A DNA stretch of 64,000 nucleotides from Hexactinellida sp. DTS-2022 (taxonomy: Eukaryota; Porifera; Hexactinellida). The stretch lies in the NCBI GenBank assembly GCA_028753945.1, contig JAPNXP010000018.1, forward strand, positions 3,039,643-3,103,642, written 5' to 3'. This document shows positions 38,981 to 50,116 of the stretch, piece by piece; within the stretch, counting starts at the first letter, position 1, and each line of letters opens with the position of its first letter. Below the pieces are notes generated by a model. It did no database searches, was not told the origin of the DNA, and saw only the letters and a program-made list of their open reading frames with translations. Made by a program: the position numbers and the translations under genes.

Positions 38981-40207
38981 GAAAAATGTCGATCTGTTTC
39001 TTTATCATATTTACCATAAATGAATAAACAATATCAGTTAAAAAGTTAACATGATTAAAAGCCGAGGGAAACTTTCAGTTATTATGTACAATTCCTGATA
39101 TTTGCAAGTATTATTCATAACAACTGATCAAACGTTTTACTGTAACATACACATTGTTAACAGATAATACGCCTATGATTATTATATGCATATTAAAGTA
39201 AATATGAAAAGCAATTCACCGATATATTGCATACTTAATACGTTCGTCAATGGGCGAATCTTCAAGCATTGCTTACCTTGAGATTCAAGCTAAATTATCT
39301 AGCACAGCCAAGGCAACGATATCGTGAAAATCTTGTAAGGAAACATTCGAATCTCGTTATGTATACAATCAAATCAACGCTTTTCGCATTATTGAATTGT
39401 GCACTGATCCAGGAAATCTCGCCAATATATGGCAATATCCTCCATCTGGCAGACAGATCCCTGCCAGACACAGACACACACACAGAAGGTCTCTAAATGC
39501 AAAGGTGCCACATCCACAAAAGCCAAGGAAGTGAGAGAGTCAATAAAAAATGAGAAATAATTGTCGCTAGCTCTGCAGAATCAGGCATACAAACAAATGC
39601 TGATTATACTGATGGCAACAGCTCTGATGTTTCTGCAAGTTAATGGTTGGCTCAAGGGAATTAGGAGCGGTTGACGGATCTGGCCAGGTGGGGACATAAT
39701 GTTTTCACCAGGGGCTTTTTCTCGGAAACCAACCACTGGGACCGCCAATGAGTGAACTCCATCCCCAGAAAGCAAAGAAAGCAAAGCAAAGCAAAGAATT
39801 GTAGAGCAAAGAATTGTAGAGCAGCATATAGATATAGATGTGGATGTGTAGCATGTGACCTATCAGGTTTGTTGAGAACATTTTTGATCAACTTCGTAAT
39901 CTCCAAAATTATTAAGCTGTAGAAACGAAAACGCAAGACTGATCGAGCAAATCATAGGAATCCAATGGATCCCTGAAAACTCCTAGCCGAGCTAGCTAAT
40001 GTTCTGACTTGAATGTTCAAATCTTTAAGCCGGCATCAACTAATGAGATTGGGAGTTAATTACTATTTATTGTGTTTTAAGTAATTAACCATGCATCACA
40101 TATAAGATAGCAACCTACACCTATATGTAGGAAGCTATGAACTAAGATTATAATAAATGATGTGCAAACTGTAGCAAATAAGCTGGAATTTCCTATTCCA
40201 ACTAAAG

Positions 40208-40615
40208 CAGGGGTCGGGAACCTTTTGAACCTACGGGCAAGATTGATTAATTTACCGCATTAGTCGGGCCAAGCGATTTACCATCCTTTAGTCTTACTCC
40301 GAATTGTTCCATTGTAGAATTGTTGATTTAGTTTGGATTTAAAAGCTTTGGACTTGTATGGTTTGGATTATCAGGATCTCATTTATAGAGGCTTATAAAA
40401 TCGTATTAGTGGACTATTCCATACGAATTCACAAATCGGAACAGAATTTTTTGAATCGAACACCTCTCTTCCGGATAGCGAGGGTGTACTGTATTTGGAT
40501 TTATATGAATGAACGAATCGGAGGTCATGGTGAGCATGTTTATAGAGAGCAGAGGCCGGATCATTTCGCCTCGCGGACAAGATTTGGCCCGCAGGCCGGG
40601 GGTTGCCGACCCCTG
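40208..40615. mobile_element. hAT-type MITE, 408 bp
   Basis: Ends CAGGGGTCGGGAACC and GGTTGCCGACCCCTG. Flanks are AACTAAAG and CTCTAAAG (6 of 8). The middle (about 40340-40520) looks like a separate pogo-like insertion. Confidence 0.8.
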
Positions 40616-41281
40616 CTCTAAAGAGTTATTGTTATTTAGAATTTATTGATGCTAAAACAGTTGAAATGAAAGCAACTACCCTAAACTAGTGCATAACAGC
40701 ATTTATAAACTTGGCAAATGATTTCTTACAAACTGACTTTCAAAAAAATTGCACATTCGATCAATGAGCATTTAAATCAGGGGAGCTTCGAAATTTGAAC
40801 CTATTATCGATAGATTGTGTTAACGAAATTGAACTAACTAGAGTAGAAACACGTAAGTACGAATACTGTTAATACAAATTTCCGGATAAGACGAACAAAA
40901 AGTTCCACAAAATCAGGTCCCTACAATGTCTATTTAATGAGTATTACTCAGGTTAATACGAACTCCGGATAAAGCGAAGATATTTTACAATCCGTTGGTG
41001 TCGTATTAACGAGGTTCTACTGTAGTTCTTTTGAATTAATACTTGGATTAGTAAATATAGGAAATTTATTCCTTGATCACTGAGAAATATATAATTCAAC
41101 CACAAGCGGTACAAAACCATGGGAACGAATTTACATCGGTGTGAACTATGAAGTTATCACATGATAAGTACCGTAATATACTGATATGTATTATATGTAA
41201 TACAATATAAGTTTACATATTATACAATTTATAGATACATAAAAAATATCAAATAATATCAAATAGAGTAAGATATTTTAC

Positions 41282-41568
41282 CTTCAGGTGAACGAAGATT
41301 AAACTGTGCGAAAGATTCAGAGTACTCAATGGATTTCGGAAAACAATGAAGCTTATGCAAAAGATCTTTAATTGAATAATTTGGAACTTGTGTTGGTGCA
41401 GAAGAAGGACATCTGGTATTGATGATAGCCAATGCATCTAGAATATCCAAAGTATGTCCAGAAATATCAAGAAATTCCAAAGCACTATATAACTCATCTT
41501 TCAGACCCGGTTCGCCTTCAATGGCTTCCACTAATCTGATCAATTCTGGGTCCAACTGAGGTTGTGTC
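41282..41568 (-). CDS. UBR4: UBR4 internal exon (most 5' exon seen)
   Basis: Acceptor TTTTCTCTTAG, donor GAAG/GTAAAA, 287 bases. One base completes the preceding codon (a phase 2 intron upstream) and the exon ends phase 1. It encodes a helical, acidic segment (DPELIRLVEAIEGEPG, LKDELYSALEFLDISGHTL) that I do not recognise on its own. It is assigned to UBR4 because it splices cleanly in frame onto the GSFENVKLTF exon 7.3 kb away, and because UBR4 has a variable helical stretch before that point. Upstream exons, including the UBR box, should lie at higher coordinates; I found none between here and 64 kb. Confidence 0.7.
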
Positions 41569-42247
41569 CTAAGAGAAAATTAAACGCAAAAAAATAAGAG
41601 ACATTAACTTGACAAGGTGATTCGAGTGAAAGAAAGGGAAAGTATAAAAATGTATAATATTTATCAACATAAACAGCTTGTTTACTTGGCTGAAGCAATT
41701 CTAAGATGAGATAAAATTGTCCCACACTAATAAACGTTCAAGGGTATAAATTCCACATATTTTCTAATGATCTTTGGAATTTAAATGATTTATTGATCAT
41801 GATATACGTGCAAAAAATATGAATATTGATACTTTAAAGTTTATATGATGCATTCTATATGATAATGAATTTTCTTCCAAAAATAAGAAAAAGATTTACT
41901 TCAATTATGCTGCATAGTATATGAGAATTTGTATATTTGGGAAAAGGTGGCAACTTCAAAAAGGGTTTAGTCAACCCAGTATATTTTTTAATCAATTCAA
42001 ATATCTTCATAGCCTACTCAATATCAGGCTAAACAATAACTTTGAAATTGTGGACTAGGGATGCACTAATAGATGGTAATATATATTAACCACTATATTT
42101 TCTATATATTACCACATTTTTAATTACAATTACCCCATTTTATTTTTATCTCATACTCATTCTCACTCATCTTATTTCACCAGCTTGTTATAATTATATT
42201 CAGGGTATAGAATGTATTACTCTACCACATGTCCATACATTAGATAA

Positions 42248-42547
42248 CAGTACTCGACAAATTAGGTGGTTTGGTGGCTTTAGCCACCAAAAATCTTATA
42301 TAAGCCATCAAATTTTGCCTTTGGTGGCTTAAATAATCTACCATAAATTGTTGATTATTTTACTTTGTGTAGATTATATTTTTCGTGGCATCATTTGTGA
42401 TTAATATTAGTGTTGTTTTACGGCATCAGAACTTTGTTAAGTCATCAGTGGTTTGTTAAATCGGCCGTTGTTTATTCTTTAGCCACCAGAAAAAGTGAGG
42501 TGGTGGCTTAATTAGCCACCATCAAAATTTCATTTTGTCGAACACTG
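42248..42547. mobile_element. hAT-type MITE with TTTAGCCACCA repeats, 300 bp
   Basis: Ends CAGTACTCGACAAATT and (reverse) CAGTGTTCGACAAAATG with a perfect duplication TTAGATAA. TGGTGGCT/AGCCACCA recurs at least six times inside. Confidence 0.88.
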
Positions 42548-42555
42548 TTAGATAA

Positions 42556-42729
42556 GTTGTACTCTTCCTTCGGTATTTTTGAAACCGAGGATGCGACGAG
42601 AACTGTATTCGGGATTATGGTGTCTAGTTTGCATAAGATGAACTTGTATTCCCGGTTGTTATCATGCGCATCTATCACTAATAAAAAATCTTTCCCACTA
42701 TCAAATCTTGTATAAACGATAATGAGCAT
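42556..42729 (-). other. Open frame of unknown origin next to a hAT MITE
   Basis: Codes for MLIIVYTRFDSGKDFLLVID, then AHDNNREYKFILCK and NTVLVASSVSKIPKEEYN. The composition looks protein-like, and the 42248-42547 MITE cuts it off at the 3' end. It is upstream of the UBR4 exon at 41568 on the same strand, but I see no splice signal that joins them and no family match. Confidence 0.25.
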
Positions 42730-43209
42730 TGTGGTTTAAAGGTAGACATAATTTCTACAGATAATTATCCATTAAATGGAAACTTGTTTAAATCGTTCTC
42801 TCTTAGTGAAAGCTGGAAACTAGAGTACCCCACCCTTTTGATGAAAATAGACATCTCTTCAATACATTTAATTTTGTCCATATATTTAAAAGTATACGCA
42901 ATGATTGGTTAAATCAGAACCTTTTGATAAACATTACGTTTTCCAAATTTTGTACAAATTGAGATTGATAAATGCAGCCACACCCTTAGTGTCCATTCAG
43001 CTTCGTTTCAAGATGTACGCCTTCTCTACAAGTCTGAAACAAACTAGCCCATCACGATTGTAAAGTTTTTCTTCTAGTATAGAAAGGAAAAAATATCAAA
43101 TTGATTTGAAGCTTACACTATCTGTTCTTAAAATCCAAAATGAAAGTCGTCCTACGTGTCGTAAAAATACACTAGTTTCGCAAGTATCATTTTACTCTTT
43201 GGAATATAT

Positions 43210-43530
43210 TCAATATTAATAAGCCGTTCAAAGGGACAAATTTAAATGATAGCCAATCAAGACCGTTGATCTTAAACGATGAACGATTTTAATTTTTGAC
43301 AACGAATAGTGTTTTGGCTAGATGCTTGGCCTGACAAACGGGTAATTGAGTATGTAAATGTATACTAGTTTTAAACACGTCTGTACTGACTTGCCACTTA
43401 TAACTAACCATCTAACGAAATATTGTGGATTTTCTTACGCATTATCAGCCTTTGTGCAAACTGACCCGTTGGAACATCATTTTGGACTCTACCGTATGAT
43501 GTCTGGTTTATATTACCTTCAGCTGATAAT
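43210..43530 (+). pseudogene. P-element transposase C-terminal fragment
   Basis: KPFKGTNLNDSQSRPLILND near 43220, a decayed linker, then SALSAFVQTDPLEHHFGLYR near 43450-43500, the same conserved segment as in P2 (DPLERRF) and P1 (DPLEKFF) but of a third subfamily. Stops interrupt it. No termini were recognised. Confidence 0.75.
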
Positions 43531-45072
43531 TGTTTTCTTGGCAATAAAATGTAAAACTACAAGTCTTCTCTGCTTCAAATAGGTTTCTATAAACGTAAAT
43601 TTAACAAATCTCATGAAGTATAGTTTATCAATAGCTGGGGCGCCGGGAATCCGCAGGAGCAACGGGTGCACGAGTGGAAATGATAAACCAAAACCGGGGG
43701 TGGCAAAGCCCCCCGCACACCCCCCCCCCTTCACGCACCGTTAAGATAATATATTCATTGATTTAATATGTTGTTGATTAATATAAATTGTTTAATATTT
43801 TTGTAGTTTGACAATAACTAACCTGTCTAGTAACTGCGAAATCGTGGAAATCGGAAATGAATTACACGTGAAAATCATTGACGATTATGTGTTACCAATG
43901 ATTGTTGAGTTGAGTTGGAGTTATTGATTATTCAGTTAGTTTGTTAGTTAGATTTGAGTCAGATCTTTGGGGGAAGGAAAATTGAAAGAAGAATTGAAAA
44001 TTTGATAGCACTTAATTTATTAATATTAATATATTAGATTTCGAGCTATCAAACATACTACTTGTCAAGTGATGTGAATTCGAGAGAGTGAGTGAGAGGG
44101 AGTTCCAGAGAGTGTTTTGTTTCGTATATCCGTTGTGTATTTTACAGTAGTTTACCGTATTTCCCCGATTAAGCGCCGGGTAAATAAAAACGACATTGAC
44201 ATTATAAAATTTAAACACATTAATTATCACTGGAGTATAATTCCATTGATTTTGACAACATCAGTATGTATACTGTAGGTTAGAACCCTTATAACCAACC
44301 TAAATGTTATATTCTGGATTTTTCAAAAGAAATTCAGGAAAATTTTGGACCACGAAACAATAAGCGCCTGTGCGCTTATTCGAAGCAATAGAGTATATAA
44401 CATTGTATTTTGTATGTAGGTTGACTTATTTTACATAAAAAATATATTAACTCCAAATAAAATGCATGGTTTATTCTAGGGGTTTATCTAAGATTTTTCT
44501 ATAATTCGGACAGTCCAACTATTACTGCATCAATGGTGCATCTACTGTTAGGCCATACATAGAGTAGGCTATGCTTCATTCAATTATTGCAAACGAAAAG
44601 TTAAAATAGTTGAAATTTCACTAAATCTTAAGAATAGTATAAGATATACTACATATGTATATGTTAGAGTGGTAATTAAAGGTGGATAAAGAAATACATA
44701 CGTATAATATATTATGTACTCTGTCTTATTCAAATTATTGGAACATGACGAATTTTCCTTGAATCCAATCAATTGAAAGGCAATAGAAATATATAACAGT
44801 ACATGAGACTAATATGTGGCAGATTCATACTTACTTTTGATATGGACCCTTCCGACAAGGGTATGACATGACAACTCCTGTATTCCAAGAAATTTAGTCG
44901 TAAAATAACAAAAATGATTCAAAACTATTTTCATATTGTTGTGATTAAATTAAATGGAATATCAATGTAGTGATATAAAAAAGAGATAATTTATAAAGAG
45001 CTCAGCTCTAGTACAGCACAGCTATATTCAGTTCAGTTTAGACTAATAATTAATTTATACCATTAAAACACA

Positions 45073-45412
45073 AGGCTGGGTATATATATAAATATATATA
45101 TTTGTTTGTATGTTCCAAGTTGATTGAAGAAACTGGACGGTTTCAAAATGAGAATTTTGGCATATAGGGGTAACTTTTGGCACCCGCCAACAAGTTGAGG
45201 TTTCCACTCGAAATTTCTCACACCTCGACAAGTTATGAAGTGATTGTCACATTTCGAGAATCCTGAAAATTCACTTAATCGCAATTAATTCCCGCCCTCT
45301 AAGAGATAAAAATCTGAAAATTTAATAAAACATGTACATTAATGATGCGGGCCGGTGGTCACACCAGATTTTCAATATGCTCACTCATTATCGCATGGTG
45401 ATATAATCACTA
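45073..45412 (-). repeat. Dispersed repeat, copy 2
   Basis: Inverted copy of 16181-16508. Bases 44250-45070 hold nothing recognised. Confidence 0.75.
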
Positions 45413-45910
45413 AAATTTCACATTGTTAAATTTGACTATTAGACCTATTTACGCTTTATAATCAAAGTTAGAAGTGTATAGACCACACATCAACCGCGAA
45501 GCTGTTGGTGTGTGGTTGTGTTCTTCCGCGAATCGTCCTAGCAAGCGATGCGCGCTAGTAATTAATAAAGATCCAATTCAAAACTTCATAGTAATGTACA
45601 AACCACTATCACTAGATTTATATTATTGAAGACTGGAATATGGTTTGATAATATTGTACAAACAGCAAAATCTTTGGAATTCGAACAATGAAGGTTCCAT
45701 AACTCAAAAGCTTCGAAAATGTGATAGCGTTACAATACAAATGATATTGGTCAATACAAATTCGGGGTAAGGCGATCGAATCTTGACGGTCCCCTGGTCT
45801 TCGTACCTACGAGGTTCTACTGTATATTTATATCCTTTATACACAAATGCCTCATACCTAGTTAACGGCTATCAATCTATGTCATTGTCTGGTGGAAGTG
45901 GAACCAGGGG

Positions 45911-46325
45911 AGCCAATCCAATCCAATCGATAATCCAATCCAATCGATGTAAATTTTGGCAATTGATATCGACAACCAATCCAATCGATGATATCATCTG
46001 ACAATCCAATCCAATCGATAATCGAAAAAATCATCGATTATTTATCGATTATTTATAGATTTTCAATAGATTATTTATCGATTTTCTATGGATTATTTAT
46101 TGTTTTTCTATCGATTATTCATCGATTATTTATCGATTATTTGTCGATTTTCTATCGGTTATCTATCGATTATTTATCGATTATTTATCGATCATTTGTC
46201 GATTTTCCATCATTTATTTATCGATCGAAAAGCGAAAATCGAAAAAATCGTCAAAATCGAAAAAAATCGAAAAAAATTCGTCGATAATTATCCAATCGAT
46301 GAAGACTTTGGGCAATGCAATCGAA
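45911..46325. repeat. Degenerate ATCGATTATTT array, MITE-like
   Basis: AATCCAATCCAATCGATAAT at the left and ATTATCCAATCGATGAAG at the right, with about fifteen TATCGATTATTT units between. The open frames through it are repeat artefacts. Confidence 0.65.
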
Positions 46326-46550
46326 GTGTATAAAATTTTATATCACTACTTGCATAAATATAAAGGAAGACATTCCATTATATATTAGAAGCCATTGAGT
46401 TATGAAAATACATAAAACTATTTATTCAAATTGTAAAGTTGAAAATACACAATATTATCCAAATAAATCCAGTATTCAATAATATCAAACTAGTAATAGT
46501 GGCTTGTACATTACTATGAGATTTAGAAATTTATCTCTATTAATAGTAAA

Positions 46551-46663
46551 ATCCAAAATTGCAGCCTGTGCCGACGCATTTCCCTTTGTAGGCACTACAT
46601 TTGGTGGTTGGGTGAATAGTAGTGCATCCAAAGGGACATAATTGGCACAATCTGCAATTTTGC
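46551..46663. repeat. Hairpin repeat, copy H5
   Basis: Same hairpin, more diverged, in the reverse-oriented repeat unit with H6. Confidence 0.8.
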
Positions 46664-46679
46664 ATTTTTTGACATGTAA

Positions 46680-47386
46680 TGAACGCCTGAAGGTGTTTAC
46701 ACCCATTTATCAAGTTGTTTCGGGACAAAGGAAGGATTGAAAAATTGGAAGTTTGTTTCTATCTTAAACGATCTATATAATGCCATTCATTCATTATGTA
46801 TTGATAATAGATTATTTAAATAGTTAATTATATTAGCAATGTATTCCACGGTGAGTTGAGCTAAGTCAACAAATTCCTTATATTATTTAATTTGCTTTTA
46901 ACCATTGTATAGTAATACTACAAGTAAATACAAGCCAGCTCGAATTCACAAGCTAAATCAATATAATTATCGCAAGTTGTATACAATAGAATAATATTTA
47001 ACAAGTTAAATCAATATATTTATTACAAGTTGAAACAATAGAATTAGATTTAACAGTTTTACTGAAATTGAAGTGTGAGTAAACAAAGAAATTTCAACCA
47101 CCATGAATTAACCCCATTATATAAAAAAATATTCCCCCATCAGAAGCAGAATTTTATGGTGAATCCAATAGTGAAATAAAAACTGGGAATTTAGTATAAT
47201 ATTTTTTGGTTATGGACCAGACAAATTTTGAAAGGTGTCAAAGATTTGTCCAAAATTTGTTAATTAAAAATCGTAAATCAGGTGCAAATTAGACGGTCCA
47301 TCCGCACCTACATGCCAAGTTTCAGCCCATCTACTAAAAAGCTCTGGCCAGGGCACCGTCTACGGAGAAATAAAATAGAATAAAAA
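46680..47386 (-). repeat. Hairpin-linked repeat unit, copy 3, inverted
   Basis: Reverse complement of the spacer of copies 1 and 2, bounded by hairpins H5 and H6. Confidence 0.8.
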
Positions 47387-47507
47387 TCCAAAATTGCTGC
47401 TGTGCCGAAGCATTTCCATTTGGTGGCACTATCTTTTGGTGGCTACAGGTTGTGTAATTGATAGTGCCTCCAAGGAAAATGCTGTCGGCACAGCTGCAAT
47501 TTCAGAT
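47386..47507. repeat. Hairpin repeat, copy H6
   Basis: Same hairpin, followed by TTTCGCCATGTCATCATCAC, the reverse of the segment in front of H2 and H3. Confidence 0.8.
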
Positions 47508-47745
47508 TTCTTTCGCCATGTCATCATCACTATGAAGGTGCTAAATCTTTTCAGAAAGGTGTTTCAGAAGGCAACGGCCCTTAGTGAGTTGGAAGCTTCG
47601 TTTTAGCAAACTTCGTTTCATGGTTATTCAAGTTTCAGTCAAATATAATTGGCAATGAGTTAGTATTTTTTATGTGCGTGCTGGGTGTTCACCCAACTCA
47701 GCCAACCCTTTCTAAATAAAAATTTTTAAAATTGTAAAAATCGTG

Positions 47746-49664
47746 TTTTGAAGACTAGATTCGTTGTCCACATGAAATTCCCCCTCGTTGAAGGGGTCAC
47801 TTGCCCATAGTTTATCCCTAGCAACGCAATAATGTTTCAGAAATGTGACAACATTCCTTTCTCAAAATTTGCCCTAAACCTATCGAGTGACCCCTTGTTC
47901 GACTCCAATCAGCTATCTGAGTCTAGTTATAAACATAGTGACACTCTAAATCGTTATATGATGCTGTTTACGACAATTTCCTTAGCTATTACTACAGTAT
48001 ATTCTCTCTAATAGTCCGCCAGTGGGTAAAAGGACCCAGGCGGACTATTAAAGAACATGGACCATTAAAGAATTTAGCCTTAAGTAACATCAAATATACA
48101 TAATATACTAAAATACGTTATAGTTAAAGTATATTAGTACAAGCAAATATAATCGAGAATATAGAGTCAATATAAACTATTAGGGAGTATGAACTGTACG
48201 TAGGTAATACGTAACAAAATCTGTTCTTTACTAGTCCATCTGTAGTTAGGGGGCCCAAGTGGACGTTAGCTTAAATAACATCGAAACTAATTAAGGTGGG
48301 CAAATAGATAAGTGGACGTTTAGAGAAAACTGAGTGTAGCTAGAAACAGTCTGGGCAATTAACACATAATGGTGACGAGCCCTTCGGTCTCGGTCGCTTT
48401 GCGACGGATCGGTGCTACACAGCTCAAGTTAACGGCCGCTATGCGGCCTTACGCATCATCCATGCTACCATGCAAAATGGTTGTGGATGTTATAACAAGG
48501 CTTTCTACCATTTTCCATAGTTTTAACTTGTTTACCAATAATACCCGTTGGAAGCTAACTTATACGTAGGTTGATTTTGAATTTTAATTAATTTGTTTAC
48601 CTATTATAACATCTGGAAGTTAGTTTATATCTTAATTATAAATACGGTTTCGATTCCCTAAATACAATCCGGACAAACATACGAACAAACAAATAACAAT
48701 CTAGTTTTAATAATAGATACACTGGACACAAGCTCTAAAATCTTTTAGGTAACTTAACAGAGTTTTAAGAAATATTGCTGCTAGGTCCCGACAAATTACA
48801 CACTCACGAAATCATCGATAGCAAATTGACTGTTCCTGCAGCTGCATGAAGTAGGGTTAAGAGTCTTAAGACGTACTTTCGGATACTACATACTCTATTA
48901 GCCGATTTTGCTCCTATCTGATCATCTATAAATGATTCGGTTAATACGTACTCAGATATGATGTACCGCTGATAAGACGTACCAATTTCTATTCCCAAGT
49001 GAATAAATCTACTTCCAATTAAATCGGTTTGTACGTACTCTAGAAAACTATTAGCAGAACTCAGTTAGTAATTGGTTTAAGTGAGTAGGTTAAAACTAAA
49101 TAGTTTAATCTCATCGTTATGTATTAAGTATGTTAAAGACTTGAATACCCTACATCGTATTTATACCATCAAACAAGTAAGTATTTCGACTTGTGGATAA
49201 TATGTACAGATAAGACGTACCTCAGTTAGTACGTACCTTTTCTAGTTTCCCAGGGTGATACGTCTTAACCGAGTTCTACTATAGTTTAACTATAACGTAT
49301 GTTAGTATATTATGTATATTTGATGCTACTTAAGCTAAATTCTTTAATGGCCCATGTTCTCTAATAGTCCCCCTGGGTCCTTTTACCCACTAGCGGACTA
49401 TTAGAGAGAATATACTGTAATGATAACTAAGGAAATTGTCGTAAACAGCATCAAATAACGATTTAGAGTGTCACTATGTTTATAACTAGACTCAGATAGC
49501 TGATGGGAGTCGAACAAGGGGTCACTCGATAGGTTTAGGACAAATTTTGAGAAAGGAATGTTGTCACATTTCTGAAACATTATTGCGTTGCTAGGGATAA
49601 ACTGAGCAAGTGACCCCTTAAACGACGGGGAATTTCATGTGGACAACGAATCTGGTCTTCAAAA
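47746..49664. repeat. Foldback element with arms of about 380-390 bp
   Basis: Left arm 47746 to about 48137, right arm about 49287 to 49664, beginning TTTTGAAGACTAGATTCGTT and (reverse) TTTTGAAGACCAGATTCGTT. The arms share GTGACAACATTCCTTTCTCA and TAAACCTATCGAGTGACCCC. The loop holds a TTCG-hairpin cluster, a GGACAAAC retro tail and a GTACGTAC-rich stretch, but no gene. Bases 49665-49880 are unassigned. Confidence 0.75.
48375..48450 (+). repeat. TTCG-hairpin cluster, copy 4
   Basis: ACGAGCCCTTCGGTCTCGG, GTCGCTTTGCGAC and GGCCGCTATGCGGCC, inside the large foldback at 47746-49664. Confidence 0.7.
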
Positions 49665-49887
49665 GTAGACCAGAGTTGATTTTGGAAGTTGCCGTTCGGG
49701 GTAATACCGGCGATTTAATAGAAAGTCGCAATTTTAAAAGTCCAAGATAACATCGAAAATCTATTCCTTCGTCGTGGGGCCGCGGAAAAATTTGATGCAG
49801 GGGTCATAAAAAAAGATTACGTATAAAAAAATTGGTGCATTTGTCCTGCGTTTCCCGAAATCGATGTTAAGTGACCTGACTAGTTAC

Positions 49888-50024
49888 CATAGACTACTTT
49901 AATTAAGGACTGTAGGCTCCCAGCTCGGGTCCTGGAACTTGGGTCCATTGTGTACTTATTGATATCCCGTAATCCGCTAATGCTAGACACAGGAAATGTA
50001 TAATTGTCATATAGGAAGTCATAT
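49888..50024 (+). repeat. P1 left terminal inverted repeat
   Basis: Reverse complement of 53482-53347 with a few substitutions and single-base gaps. Preceded by the target duplication CTAGTTAC. Confidence 0.9.
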
Positions 50025-50116
50025 GTAAGAAGGAGTCATTTAGTCAATACGTATTGGTTAGCTCATATATTAGGGAATTGGAGTTGTGATTTTTACACTT
50101 CCATATATAGTGATCG

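Noticed and set aside
38402-39500. A fourth RAG1-like fragment on the plus strand (RYRENLVRK near 39320)
   Set aside because: Only about nine residues agree with copy A; the neighbouring catalytic Glu helix and downstream residues do not match.
44012-44230. Host exons between 43.6 and 49.8 kb
   Set aside because: Minus-strand frames there have repeat-like composition, overlap MITE ends or dispersed repeats, and show no splice signals matching the UBR4 phase.
45988-46333. Open frames rich in Tyr, Leu, Ser and Ile at 46 kb
   Set aside because: They are translations of the degenerate ATCGATTATTT array in two frames.
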